From an uncultured Lachnospiraceae bacterium (GTDB lineage Bacteria; Bacillota; Clostridia; Lachnospirales; Lachnospiraceae), in the NCBI GenBank assembly GCA_910577785.1, contig CAJTNT010000009.1:1-64000 (forward strand): 64,000 bases of DNA, in the 5' to 3' direction. Shown here piece by piece: positions 1 through 7,778 of this stretch. A model generated the notes under the pieces. It had not been told where the DNA came from, did not search any database, and saw only the letters and a list, made by a program, of their open reading frames with translations. The translations under genes and the position numbers were made by a program. How positions within the stretch are numbered: position 1 is the first letter of the stretch; the number at the start of each line of letters is the position of its first letter.

Positions 1-420
1 GGGTGCCACAGGATGCAGCAGGCCGGAAGGACATATGGTTCATCCTGATACAAACTTTTTCTTACTGAATAAATTTTTTAAAAGCCTCCGCAAGAAGGCT
101 TGCGAAGCATGCCTTTTTACCGGATATATTTGTAAATCTACACAAAAAACAGATGCTTATGCCAGGAAGTACCTGCAAAATCTGTGCAGTTTCACTAACT
201 GTGAAAAATACTTCCTCCATACACATATGGGCTAAAGGTCCGCAGTCTGGTACAATCGGAAAGAATCACATTCAGGGCAGTTTTATCTTTTGTATAGAGC
301 TGCTCTTTTCGTCTGCCCTGAATCTGATACTTTCCTAAAGAATTGTACCATAAGGCTGGCTTCTCAGGGTTATTTTTACCTGTGATTTTGCTTCTCTTTT
401 TTAACATTGAGTGAAATTGA
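1..420. other. AT-rich stretch without a recognised gene
   Basis: Several short overlapping reading frames exist on both strands, including one of 70 codons on the minus strand (195-407), but none has a convincing ribosome binding site or a family I recognise. They could be decayed remnants of a mobile element, which would fit the cassette boundary that begins at 421, but no transposase motif can be read. Confidence 0.4.
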
Positions 421-532
421 TGGATAATCTGCTGTTATCTGTCAGTTTAGCGAGATAGAAAGGGTATGGATAATTGATAGTTATCCGTTGAATTTGGCGG
501 ATAGAGCGGTATGGATAATCAAAGGTTATCCA
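421..532 (+). repeat. 112-bp inverted repeat, left copy
   Basis: This block matches the reverse complement of 4297-4408 over its whole length, with one substitution in the body and a few in the final hairpin loop. It contains several short palindromes built on GGATAA and TTATCC with about 7-nt loops (for example 469-487 and 513-531). Relative to the gene it precedes (654), it has the same orientation as the right copy has relative to thsA. It could be a cassette boundary, a pair of MITE-like elements, or a duplicated promoter/operator. Confidence 0.9.
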
Positions 533-653
533 TTAAAAATCAAACTCGATTTGAATATAGGATAGTACTGGATTATGGATGATTCAAAGGTATCTTTCTA
601 TATTGTGAGCAGAATAATTGGAAATTATGGAGATGTGAAATGGGGATTGTTAA

Positions 654-1277
654 ATGAGAGGTAAATTAGTCATTTTATTTGGAATAGATGGAAGCGGAAA
701 ATCTACTATCTTAAAAATGTTAGAAGACAGTGGATTAAATAATACAATATATACGTCTTGTTTAAAAAACGCTATATTTGAAGAAGAATTGTACCAAGCC
801 GAAAAAATGCTACATTTTACAAGGGCAGAATTTTTTTCACATGAATTTAAGCATGTACTTCATATTGGTAGTGTAATTTATAACATGTATAATATAGTAT
901 TGCCTCTTTTGAATACAGGTAAGAATGTAATCCTTGATAGATATGCTATATGCATTAAATTGTTTATAGAACTTTTCCTTGATCCTTCATGTAACTGCTT
1001 ATCAAAAACATTAGAATGTTTACCATCTCCGGATTTAGGAGTCTATCTTGACGTGGGCATAGATACTGCTAGCCAAAGAATACTAGAAAGAAGTAATAAA
1101 ACTGGAATATTGCCACATTATAGCGAAAGCAGGGAATCCTTAATGTTAAAAAAAGAGAAATATGAAATCATGATTCCCGATGAAAAGTATACCATTTTAA
1201 GAATAGATGCAAATCAAAATATTGATAAAGTATACTCCTCAGTGTTTAAGATACTAAGCGAAATATGCATTCCTTAA
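654..1277 (+). CDS. Thymidylate-kinase-like P-loop nucleotide kinase
   Basis: The 207-residue protein opens with a Walker A loop, FGIDGSGKST (residues 9-18), and carries an LDRYA segment near residue 103, where thymidylate kinases have their DRY-type motif. A basic LID-like stretch (ILERSNKTG) lies near residue 145. This supports a deoxynucleoside or nucleoside-monophosphate kinase fold. Substrate specificity cannot be read, and sequence identity to housekeeping Tmk looks low. It is the first gene of a three-gene run, 60 bp before the HAD phosphatase gene, and is AT-rich like the whole cassette. In this setting it may alter nucleotide pools or signal nucleotides during defence, which is inference. 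The ribosome binding site is weak (GGGGAT). Confidence 0.75.
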   Translation: MRGKLVILFGIDGSGKSTILKMLEDSGLNNTIYTSCLKNAIFEEELYQAEKMLHFTRAEFFSHEFKHVLHIGSVIYNMYNIVLPLLNTGKNVILDRYAICIKLFIELFLDPSCNCLSKTLECLPSPDLGVYLDVGIDTASQRILERSNKTGILPHYSESRESLMLKKEKYEIMIPDEKYTILRIDANQNIDKVYSSVFKILSEICIP

Positions 1278-1337
1278 AATACAAACAATCAAGAACACAT
1301 TTAATACTTAATTTTTAGATATGAAGGGGATTTCTTA

Positions 1338-2117
1338 ATGAAATACCAAATGATTCTGCTTGACTTAGACGGAACATTATTAAATTCAGACAACATCGTG
1401 TCCCCAATAACAGCAAATGTCCTAGAAGTTTGTAGACAAAAAGGATATTATATAGGTTTTATTACTGCACGTTCCCGATCAAAGAAGAATATCCGTCTAT
1501 TAGATGGTCTGCCATGCGACTTTATTGCTTTCTATAATGGTGCGGAGATTTATGCGAAAAACCATCTACTAGAGAGCAATGTGTTATCATATAAAAAAAC
1601 TATAATGATGCTGCAAGAACTGAACAATGATTTCCCTGGTATGATATTTGATATACATCAGGAACCGTGGAATTTTTCAAGTGTTTGCGGTACCATATCT
1701 CATATGGAATCAGGAGATAGAAGAGTGTGTGACATTAATAATTTACCAGAATGTAACATTCAACGCATTCGATTGGAATCAGAATCTCTTATGTCCATCC
1801 CATTACAAAATTATATGACTTCCGAAAGTACCTTTTATCACTCAGCATTTGCTGATGTTATAATTGTTCATAAAGATGCCAATAAAGAACATGCTGTAAA
1901 AAAAGCTTCAGATTTCTTTGATATACCTCTTAGTAAAATGATAGCTTTTGGTGATGACATAAACGATATTGATATGTTAAAAATCGTTGGTATTGGTGTG
2001 GCTATGGGTAACGCAATTCCCAGTCTAAAAAAAATTGCTAATTATGTTACAGAAACAAATGACAACAATGGCATTGCAACTTGGATATGCAAACATCTTA
2101 TTACACTAGGAAAATAA
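1338..2117 (+). CDS. Cof-type HAD-superfamily phosphatase
   Basis: The 259-residue protein has HAD motif I, LLDLDGTLL (residues 7-15), with both catalytic aspartates, and a motif III/IV region with GDDINDIDML near residue 212 followed by GVAMGNA. The long insert between them (about residues 85-185) matches the C2 cap of Cof/YbiV-type hydrolases. Such enzymes dephosphorylate sugar phosphates, flavin or nucleotide phosphates; the substrate here is unknown. It begins with a good AAGGGG ribosome binding site, lies 60 bp after the kinase gene and 21 bp before the TIR gene, and is presumably co-transcribed with both. Pairing a kinase with a phosphatase beside a TIR protein is unusual. Confidence 0.85.
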   Translation: MKYQMILLDLDGTLLNSDNIVSPITANVLEVCRQKGYYIGFITARSRSKKNIRLLDGLPCDFIAFYNGAEIYAKNHLLESNVLSYKKTIMMLQELNNDFPGMIFDIHQEPWNFSSVCGTISHMESGDRRVCDINNLPECNIQRIRLESESLMSIPLQNYMTSESTFYHSAFADVIIVHKDANKEHAVKKASDFFDIPLSKMIAFGDDINDIDMLKIVGIGVAMGNAIPSLKKIANYVTETNDNNGIATWICKHLITLGK

Positions 2118-2138
2118 TATTTAAATTTAGAGGTATAT

Positions 2139-2906
2139 ATGGAAGACTTTTCAAAAAAACTGTTTATTTGTTTTTCAGCCAAAGACCGCTATAATATAGT
2201 ACAGCCTATTGTCTATCATCTTAAAAACTATGGTGTTAATGTCTGGTATGATAGATATGAAATGGTGATGGGAGATGATCGTTTCAAAAAAAATATAGAG
2301 GAAGGTGCTGGGAAATGTGGATACGCATTAATTGTTTTATCCCAAAATACTATTGATTCAGTATGTGCAACAGAAGAAATAAATATTCTCAAATCAAGAT
2401 ACAATAAAAAAGAAATCATAGTTTTTCCTGTATTATATGAATTAAAACCTTGTGACATTCCTCCTAAGTTTGGCTGGATTAGTAATTTGATTTTTAAAGA
2501 AGTTAATCGTACCACTGGTACATTAGAAATATGCAATCACATTGCATGTAAAATTACGAATGATATATTAGATAATTGCAGATATAAAACCATTGAGGAA
2601 ATAGTAAATAGCAACCTAAATCTTCCAAAACCAATAAAATCTTTATTAGAGAAATATACCAAAATAGATAACGCAAATCTTAACAGTAGAATCGCATTAC
2701 TCTATGCTGCTTACATTATAATTGTTGAATCCTATAACCTAGACATAGCCGTATTGTGCGAAGTGCCTACTAAAGCATTTGAAAGGTTATTCACAGAAAC
2801 CCTCCTTAATCTAACAGTGGATTATAGGGAATTATGGTTATTGGAAAATTCAATGTGCATATTAATAGAATACTACTTTATATCTTGTACAGAATCCAAA
2901 ATGTAG
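2139..2906 (+). CDS. thsB: TIR-domain protein, ThsB-like (Thoeris)
   Basis: Residues 5-140 form a TIR domain: KLFICFSAKDR at the first strand, VWYDRYEM as box-2-like region, and SVCATEEINIL (about residues 74-84), which supplies the Cys-x-x-Glu pattern holding the catalytic glutamate of NAD-processing TIRs. Thoeris ThsB proteins sense phage infection and make an NAD-derived signal nucleotide that activates ThsA; that is family knowledge. Residues 145-255 form a mostly helical extension without a family I recognise, making it longer than a typical ThsB of about 200 residues. It ends 34 bp inside the convergent thsA gene. The identification rests on the TIR domain plus the adjacent SIR2-SLOG gene. 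Confidence 0.82.
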   Translation: MEDFSKKLFICFSAKDRYNIVQPIVYHLKNYGVNVWYDRYEMVMGDDRFKKNIEEGAGKCGYALIVLSQNTIDSVCATEEINILKSRYNKKEIIVFPVLYELKPCDIPPKFGWISNLIFKEVNRTTGTLEICNHIACKITNDILDNCRYKTIEEIVNSNLNLPKPIKSLLEKYTKIDNANLNSRIALLYAAYIIIVESYNLDIAVLCEVPTKAFERLFTETLLNLTVDYRELWLLENSMCILIEYYFISCTESKM

Positions 2907-4258
2907 ATAACTATTTTTGCAAGCTCTTCTGTATTATATTTGGAGGTAAGTAAATCTATGCTTTTCTCCAAATATGGGTATTGGGTTAAGTTGCTTTTCA
3001 ATTGGTTCCATATTAATTCGGATCTCATCCCAGGATATGCAATGGGTATAATAGTTTTATGATTTTTCAATGCAATTTCAAATTCTTCTTTAACTCCACT
3101 GTTTGGGTTCGGATCATGTTCATTATAATCCCCGAAGACAAATATCGCTGAACCACATCCCTCAATAATCTCCTCACGCAATCTCTTTTTTTCTTCTAAA
3201 GAATTTTCCCCAAAACCAACGAAAGGTCTAACAATAATGTACTTCTCCTTGTCTTTAATGCCTTTCTTTGCAAGATATTCATTGGCATACCCGATGATAT
3301 GTGTTCCAAAATGTCTGCCTATGCCATTAACAATTCGATAATCATTGGCCAAAAGATGTGATGTTATACTACGAGAAAGATTATGGGAATATTCTTCTAT
3401 TTTTTGTTCAAAGGAACGGAACGCCCCTGAAATAAATACTCTTTTATTCCGAATTCGCTTATTCAACTCACACAACACAAAGAATATGTCTGTATATTCA
3501 TTCACGAGAAGAATACGAATATGATATCTGCGTTCTAAATCATCAATGAAGTAAGTAAAATATGGGTTACATTTATCATCTTTCATTATTGTGTAATGAT
3601 ATGGAGCAGCTTCACCTAAATATCTTGTAATTTCGCTCAAACAATCCATTACTAAATAATCTGTAAAACTATATCCTATGAACAAAAAAGTGCTAGAAAT
3701 TAATTCTCTTTTAAAAAACATCAGCATCATTCGATGGCTGTCTGCATATGCTTCATAGTCTTTCTGAGTAGCAACAATACCTTCAGGATTTGTAATATCA
3801 CCATTCATTTTATAGATATTGATTCGTTTATTAAGTTCTACATTAGATAAATCTGTATCTTTAAATACTTTATTAATCAAAATATTACGACTCTTATAGT
3901 TAAGTTCTAGAACGTTATCAAAATTCGTAGTCCATATATTTGTGAAACCAATATCAATAAGTTCATTAATTAAAGGACTTTGAAAATCATTTTTATTAAT
4001 AATATCATTAATTCGTTTTCGAAGTTCTGCTTGTCCGAATTTATTAGAATAATATTGTGCAATCCTATAATAATCCGATGAACCGTCCAATGGTGTGCCA
4101 AGTTCTTTTGCAAGTGGCTTGAATAAATTATACCAAGATGGATATCCCGCATTGGCTGAGGCACCAGCACCTACAAAAAGTGATATTCTCTCGTCGAGTG
4201 CCTGACGCGTAAATTGATTAAGAAATTGTTCTTTGTTTAGAGGCATATAATTTCGCAT
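2873..4258 (-). CDS. thsA: SIR2-SLOG effector, ThsA-like (Thoeris)
   Basis: The 461-residue protein has the ThsA architecture. A SIR2 NADase domain (about residues 15-280) shows FVGAGASANAG, WTTNFDN (Asn112) and YSFTD. A C-terminal SLOG domain (about 285-455) shows VFISGAF, IVNGIG, VRPF, an RLREEI segment and GVKEEFEIA, the last two aligning with ligand-contacting Arg and Glu regions of known ThsA. ThsA proteins tetramerise, bind a cyclic ADP-ribose-type signal made by ThsB and deplete NAD. Here the KxHGD catalytic motif reads YKMNGD, so the expected histidine is Asn152 (codon 3803-3805). The start could instead be the Met at 4246, which has better spacing from AAAGGA. The gene converges on thsB rather than following it. 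Confidence 0.85.
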   Translation of the reverse strand: MRNYMPLNKEQFLNQFTRQALDERISLFVGAGASANAGYPSWYNLFKPLAKELGTPLDGSSDYYRIAQYYSNKFGQAELRKRINDIINKNDFQSPLINELIDIGFTNIWTTNFDNVLELNYKSRNILINKVFKDTDLSNVELNKRINIYKMNGDITNPEGIVATQKDYEAYADSHRMMLMFFKRELISSTFLFIGYSFTDYLVMDCLSEITRYLGEAAPYHYTIMKDDKCNPYFTYFIDDLERRYHIRILLVNEYTDIFFVLCELNKRIRNKRVFISGAFRSFEQKIEEYSHNLSRSITSHLLANDYRIVNGIGRHFGTHIIGYANEYLAKKGIKDKEKYIIVRPFVGFGENSLEEKKRLREEIIEGCGSAIFVFGDYNEHDPNPNSGVKEEFEIALKNHKTIIPIAYPGMRSELIWNQLKSNLTQYPYLEKSIDLLTSKYNTEELAKIVIYILDSVQDIK

Positions 4259-4296
4259 CCTTTAATTTGAAATAATTCTTAAAAATTTTATAGACT

Positions 4297-4408
4297 TGGA
4301 TAATTATTTATTATCCATACCGCTCTATCCGTCAAATTCAACGGATAACTATCAATTATCCATACCCTTTCTATCTCGCTAAACTGACAGATAACAGCAG
4401 ATTATCCA
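4297..4408 (-). repeat. 112-bp inverted repeat, right copy
   Basis: Inverted partner of 421-532. It ends 38 bp upstream of the thsA start codon. The terminal GGATAA...TTATCC hairpin keeps its stem while its loop differs from the left copy, as if the stem were under selection. No matching sequence continues beyond either outer edge. Confidence 0.9.
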
Positions 4409-4745
4409 CCACTTTTTCTCTCACAATTCCATAACAAATTTCCTTTTCCATTTTACATCAAGGCTCCCAGAAATTTCAATACAAAAACCGACTTATATTC
4501 CCCATTTCCGACAAAATGGCAGACTTTTTTCCTGATATGATGATAAAACATCCTAATATGATGATATCCAAAATTCATCTCCATCCCTTTTCCCCTCCCA
4601 GACAACATCCTAGTGCATTCCCATTTACTTACTCTTCTATAACTAAGCCATCACTTTTACTACTGGCGTTTTTCTCACATGTTGGAAGATTTTCTGGCAT
4701 ACATGGGAATGTGGCGGCTTCAAAAATACACCAGATTTTGAAAAA
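4409..4745. other. AT-rich intergenic stretch outside the cassette
   Basis: No gene supported. An 88-codon frame on the plus strand runs through this stretch into the promoter of the haem operon; its Pro/His/Ser-rich translation and lack of a ribosome binding site argue against it. Two short direct repeats of a TATGATGATA-like sequence lie near 4535-4567. Confidence 0.5.
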
Positions 4746-4750
4746 TCATC

Positions 4751-4779
4751 TTGACTTTTACATTGTAGTTCGTTATAAT
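4751..4779 (+). promoter_or_regulatory. Sigma-A-type promoter of the haem uptake operon
   Basis: TTGACT (4751-4756) and TATAAT (4774-4779) are separated by 17 bp, close to ideal for a housekeeping sigma factor. Transcription would start about 4786, immediately before the iron-box-like sequence. Confidence 0.8.
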
Positions 4780-4788
4780 TAACCGCAG

Positions 4789-4807
4789 TTAGGTTCAGCT
4801 AATTTTA
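4789..4807 (+). promoter_or_regulatory. DtxR/IdeR-like iron box
   Basis: The sequence TTAGGTTCAGCTAATTTTA agrees with the classical 19-bp DtxR/IdeR operator at 14 of 19 positions by eye and lies at the predicted transcription start. A second small palindrome, TTAGT-AGCG-ACTAA (4842-4855), follows. Placement and target genes (haem uptake) fit iron-dependent repression; which regulator binds is inference. Confidence 0.5.
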
Positions 4808-4933
4808 TGGATGGGAAAGTCCTATTTTTTTAGCCATTTGGTTAGTAGCGACTAATTTCAAATATCCTTATAAAATTAGCATGTTTTACCTACTGCCCAC
4901 AAAATGAACTTTATAAAAAGAAGGAGGTTTCAA

Positions 4934-7657
4934 ATGTGTAGAAAGAAATTCACACACAAAATAGCAGCTGCGCTTTTATCTGCCGCCCTGGTTGTCAGTT
5001 GGATACCAGTGAATGGGCCGATAATAGTAAATGCCGCAGAAACAGAGCAGGCGGAAAATGCATTTTCGTTTGGAAGCAGCCAGACTCAACTTTCGCCTGG
5101 AACCTATACCCTGCCCGTTGCATTAAAGAATGCCGGCGATATCTCCAAGGACTCCATGGCGGCGAGCTGTGTCAGGGATGGCAGGATAGTCGTGAATCCT
5201 GACGGCAGCGCTGACATTACCATCGGCCTGCAGGCAGTTTCCGTTTTTGGCATCACTGCCTGGGCCAGTAACTGGATGATTTATAGCACGGACTTAAATG
5301 GCGAGAAAGAGGCTGCCACCCCCTCGGCAGATGCGGATGGGAATGTGGACAGCATTACCTTCCGGCTGCCGGATAACGCGATGGATGGCGTTTATACCGA
5401 TATGTTTGTCTCTGCTATGAACACTACCATGCAGGCCTATTTTGCCTTTGACTATGCAAATGCTGTCCTGGTGGGCGGCCAGGAAACAGGGGAGAAGAAA
5501 ACCGGCTCTGCTAAAGTGGAACAGTTCGGAGGATACGACGTTCATGTAGCTGTATCTGTCCTGGAAGGCAAAATAGAGGCTCTGGAAATCGAAGGGGCAA
5601 ACTTTGAGGGGACTTATGCAGATTTCAATAAAACAAAGCTGCAGGCGGCAATTGATGGGCTAAAGCTTTCTTATACTGGCAAATCTGCTACGGACGCTAA
5701 GGAACTGGAAGGGATTGACGCTGTTTCTGGCGCAACTTACTCTTCTGACGCAATCCGCCTGGCTGTATTAGACGCACTGGGTCTGGAAGGCAGCAAAGAA
5801 GAGATTACGCTTCCGACACAGAAGCTGGAAAAGGGAACATATCAGGTAGACATCGCTTTTTATACAGACAATGTGAAGCATTCGCTGGTAGAGCATGACA
5901 AAGCCAAGGCCGTGATCAAGGCCGATGCAGAGGGCAACCTGACACTAACTACCGCGATTATCAGCGGAACCGTAAAGGAGCCGCTGTATTTCTATGACTT
6001 TAATGGATACTATGAAGGAAATGACAGGAACGGCACGCTGAAACCTGCAGCTAACGTAAAGAAAGCTGACACCGATTATTCCGATGACGTATTTGGGGCA
6101 GAGGAACAGGTGGTCACTGAAGTATCTTTCCCGCTGGAAGGTGATTTTGCAGAAATCTATTCTGCCAATGCCAGCATTTATGTCCCGGCTATGAAAAACC
6201 TCACTGGGGACGTGGGAGGCGTCACCTTTGAGCAGGGGAGGTTTTCTTCGGACTGTTTTGCAAAAATTTACTGGGACAGCCTGGAGAAAATAAACGTGGA
6301 AGAAACGTTGGAGGATGGCGTTTATGCCGTGCAGGGAACGATGTATAAGCCAGACCTGAAAACAAAATCAATGGCGGATTCTGCTTTCAGCCATACGATG
6401 CCAATGACTGTGCAGGATGGGAAGGCAACGCTTCGCATGAATTTCAAGGCAATGGAAATCACAGGGCTGAATGGCTATCTGGGCAGGCTGAAATATTATG
6501 GAAGCGGCTACCAGAAGGATGCCTATGGGGCGCCTACAGGAACATTAAAAGACGTAACGGTTAAGAGCGTACAGAAATACAGTGACGGCGCTGTTATTTC
6601 GGATGATTTTGGGACGGACTATCCGGATATCATAAGCTTTGAAGTAATCCCGGAAGCGCTGGAGGATGGGATTGTGCCGCTGCAGGTATTTGTGCCGATT
6701 ATGGAGAGCATCACGGCAGGCACGGGCAGCCAGAATGTCTATTTAAAACTGGATCTGGAAAATATGGAAAAGACGGCAGCAGAGGATCCGCGGTTCCAGG
6801 ATACTGACACGGCGCCGGAAAACCCATCTGGCCAACCTACGCCACAGCCCGTGGACAAAACGGCTTTGCTTGCGTGGATTGAAACCGCGGATGCGGAAGC
6901 CGCACGTACCGATGTCACATATACTTCGGAAACGCTGGGCCGATTAAAGGCCGCGCTGGCAAATGCCCGGGCAACCGCTGATAAAGAGGACGCCACCGCA
7001 GAGGAAGTACAGGCACAGGTAACGGCGCTGAGCCAGGCAATCAAAGCATTGGAACAGCAGCCGAAACCGAACGTTCCAGCAATCCGCAAGCCGGCAGCGC
7101 CTTCTCGTGTGAAGGCCACATCGGCAGCTTATAATAAGATTAAACTGACCTGGTCTGCGGTAAGCGGGGCAAACGGCTATGAAGTATACCAATACAATAG
7201 CAGCACCAAACGGTACCAGCGCGCGGCTACGGTGACAGGGACTTCTTATACCGGGAAGAGCCTTAAGACGGGGCAAAGCTATAAATACAAGGTACGCGCC
7301 TACAAGACGGTGAACAGAGAAAAACTCTATGGCGCCTTCAGCAAAGCTGTATCCGCAAAGCCTGCGCTTTCCAAAGCTTCTGGCGTGAAAGCCGCCAATA
7401 CGAAGAGCAAGGCTACCCTGGTAAGCTGGAAGAAAGTATCCGGCGCCAGCGGCTATCTCGTATACCGTTCCACCAAAAAGAACGCCAGCTTTAAAAAGGT
7501 AGCGGCCAGCAAGAAAAACAAGACAGTCAAATACACGGACAGGAAGCTGAAAAAAGGCAAAACCTATTACTACAAAATAAGGGCATACCGTACGGTAAAT
7601 GGAAAGAATGTGTATGCGCCTTACTCCAACACGGTAAAAGTGAAAATCCGTAAATAG
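4934..7657 (+). CDS. Secreted NEAT / FMN-binding / FN3 surface protein
   Basis: The 907-residue protein has a signal peptide (about residues 1-34), three NEAT-like haem-binding domains (about 52-180, 295-455, 460-620), and between the first two an FMN_bind-type domain (about 195-285) containing DAVSGATYSS, the motif in which ApbE attaches FMN to threonine in RnfG/NqrC-like proteins. A FIVAR-like helical module (about 640-720) and two FN3-like modules (725-907) complete it. The third NEAT module has the SMADSA and VPIMESI segments also found in the next protein. The start at 4934 was chosen over an in-frame ATG at 4904 because AAGGAGG lies 7 bp before it. No sortase motif or C-terminal membrane segment is seen, so retention at the surface is unexplained. 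First gene of the haem operon. Confidence 0.8.
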   Translation: MCRKKFTHKIAAALLSAALVVSWIPVNGPIIVNAAETEQAENAFSFGSSQTQLSPGTYTLPVALKNAGDISKDSMAASCVRDGRIVVNPDGSADITIGLQAVSVFGITAWASNWMIYSTDLNGEKEAATPSADADGNVDSITFRLPDNAMDGVYTDMFVSAMNTTMQAYFAFDYANAVLVGGQETGEKKTGSAKVEQFGGYDVHVAVSVLEGKIEALEIEGANFEGTYADFNKTKLQAAIDGLKLSYTGKSATDAKELEGIDAVSGATYSSDAIRLAVLDALGLEGSKEEITLPTQKLEKGTYQVDIAFYTDNVKHSLVEHDKAKAVIKADAEGNLTLTTAIISGTVKEPLYFYDFNGYYEGNDRNGTLKPAANVKKADTDYSDDVFGAEEQVVTEVSFPLEGDFAEIYSANASIYVPAMKNLTGDVGGVTFEQGRFSSDCFAKIYWDSLEKINVEETLEDGVYAVQGTMYKPDLKTKSMADSAFSHTMPMTVQDGKATLRMNFKAMEITGLNGYLGRLKYYGSGYQKDAYGAPTGTLKDVTVKSVQKYSDGAVISDDFGTDYPDIISFEVIPEALEDGIVPLQVFVPIMESITAGTGSQNVYLKLDLENMEKTAAEDPRFQDTDTAPENPSGQPTPQPVDKTALLAWIETADAEAARTDVTYTSETLGRLKAALANARATADKEDATAEEVQAQVTALSQAIKALEQQPKPNVPAIRKPAAPSRVKATSAAYNKIKLTWSAVSGANGYEVYQYNSSTKRYQRAATVTGTSYTGKSLKTGQSYKYKVRAYKTVNREKLYGAFSKAVSAKPALSKASGVKAANTKSKATLVSWKKVSGASGYLVYRSTKKNASFKKVAASKKNKTVKYTDRKLKKGKTYYYKIRAYRTVNGKNVYAPYSNTVKVKIRK

Positions 7658-7667
7658 GGACGCCAAG

Positions 7668-7745
7668 GTTACTATTCGAGGATATGATTCCGAAGCGAGG
7701 GGCGGTTTTTGCATGGCAAAACTCTATCACCGCCCCCCTTTTGGG
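7668..7745 (+). terminator. Terminator carried by a dispersed repeat
   Basis: GGGGCGGT (7699-7706) pairs with ACCGCCCC (7729-7736), with an inner TTTTTGC/GCAAAA stem, followed by CCTTTT. The same arrangement, from GTTACTATTC through GAGGGGCG and GCAAAACTCTA, recurs at about 52931-53038, so this is a copy of a repeat family that here can act as a terminator or attenuator after the first haem gene. Confidence 0.6.
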
Positions 7746-7778
7746 CTATAAAATTGTTATTCGGACAGGAGGTTACGT

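Noticed and set aside
195..407. Minus-strand 70-codon frame as a gene or transposase fragment
   Set aside because: No ribosome binding site and no transposase motif or recognisable family; left as unexplained AT-rich DNA.
421..532. CRISPR array
   Set aside because: The GGATAA/TTATCC palindromes are short, irregularly spaced and have no unique spacers of constant length.
421..4408. Composite insertion sequence or integron
   Set aside because: The inverted repeats resemble boundaries, but no transposase, integrase or attI-like site is present in the window, so a named element class cannot be supported.
4516..4782. Plus-strand 88-codon frame before the haem operon
   Set aside because: It overlaps a consensus promoter, lacks a ribosome binding site and its composition is unlike the neighbouring proteins.
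6944..7714. Minus-strand 256-codon frame inside the NEAT/FMN protein gene
   Set aside because: It lies opposite a clear multi-domain coding region and reads Cys/Arg/Leu-rich with no family; a shadow of the real gene.
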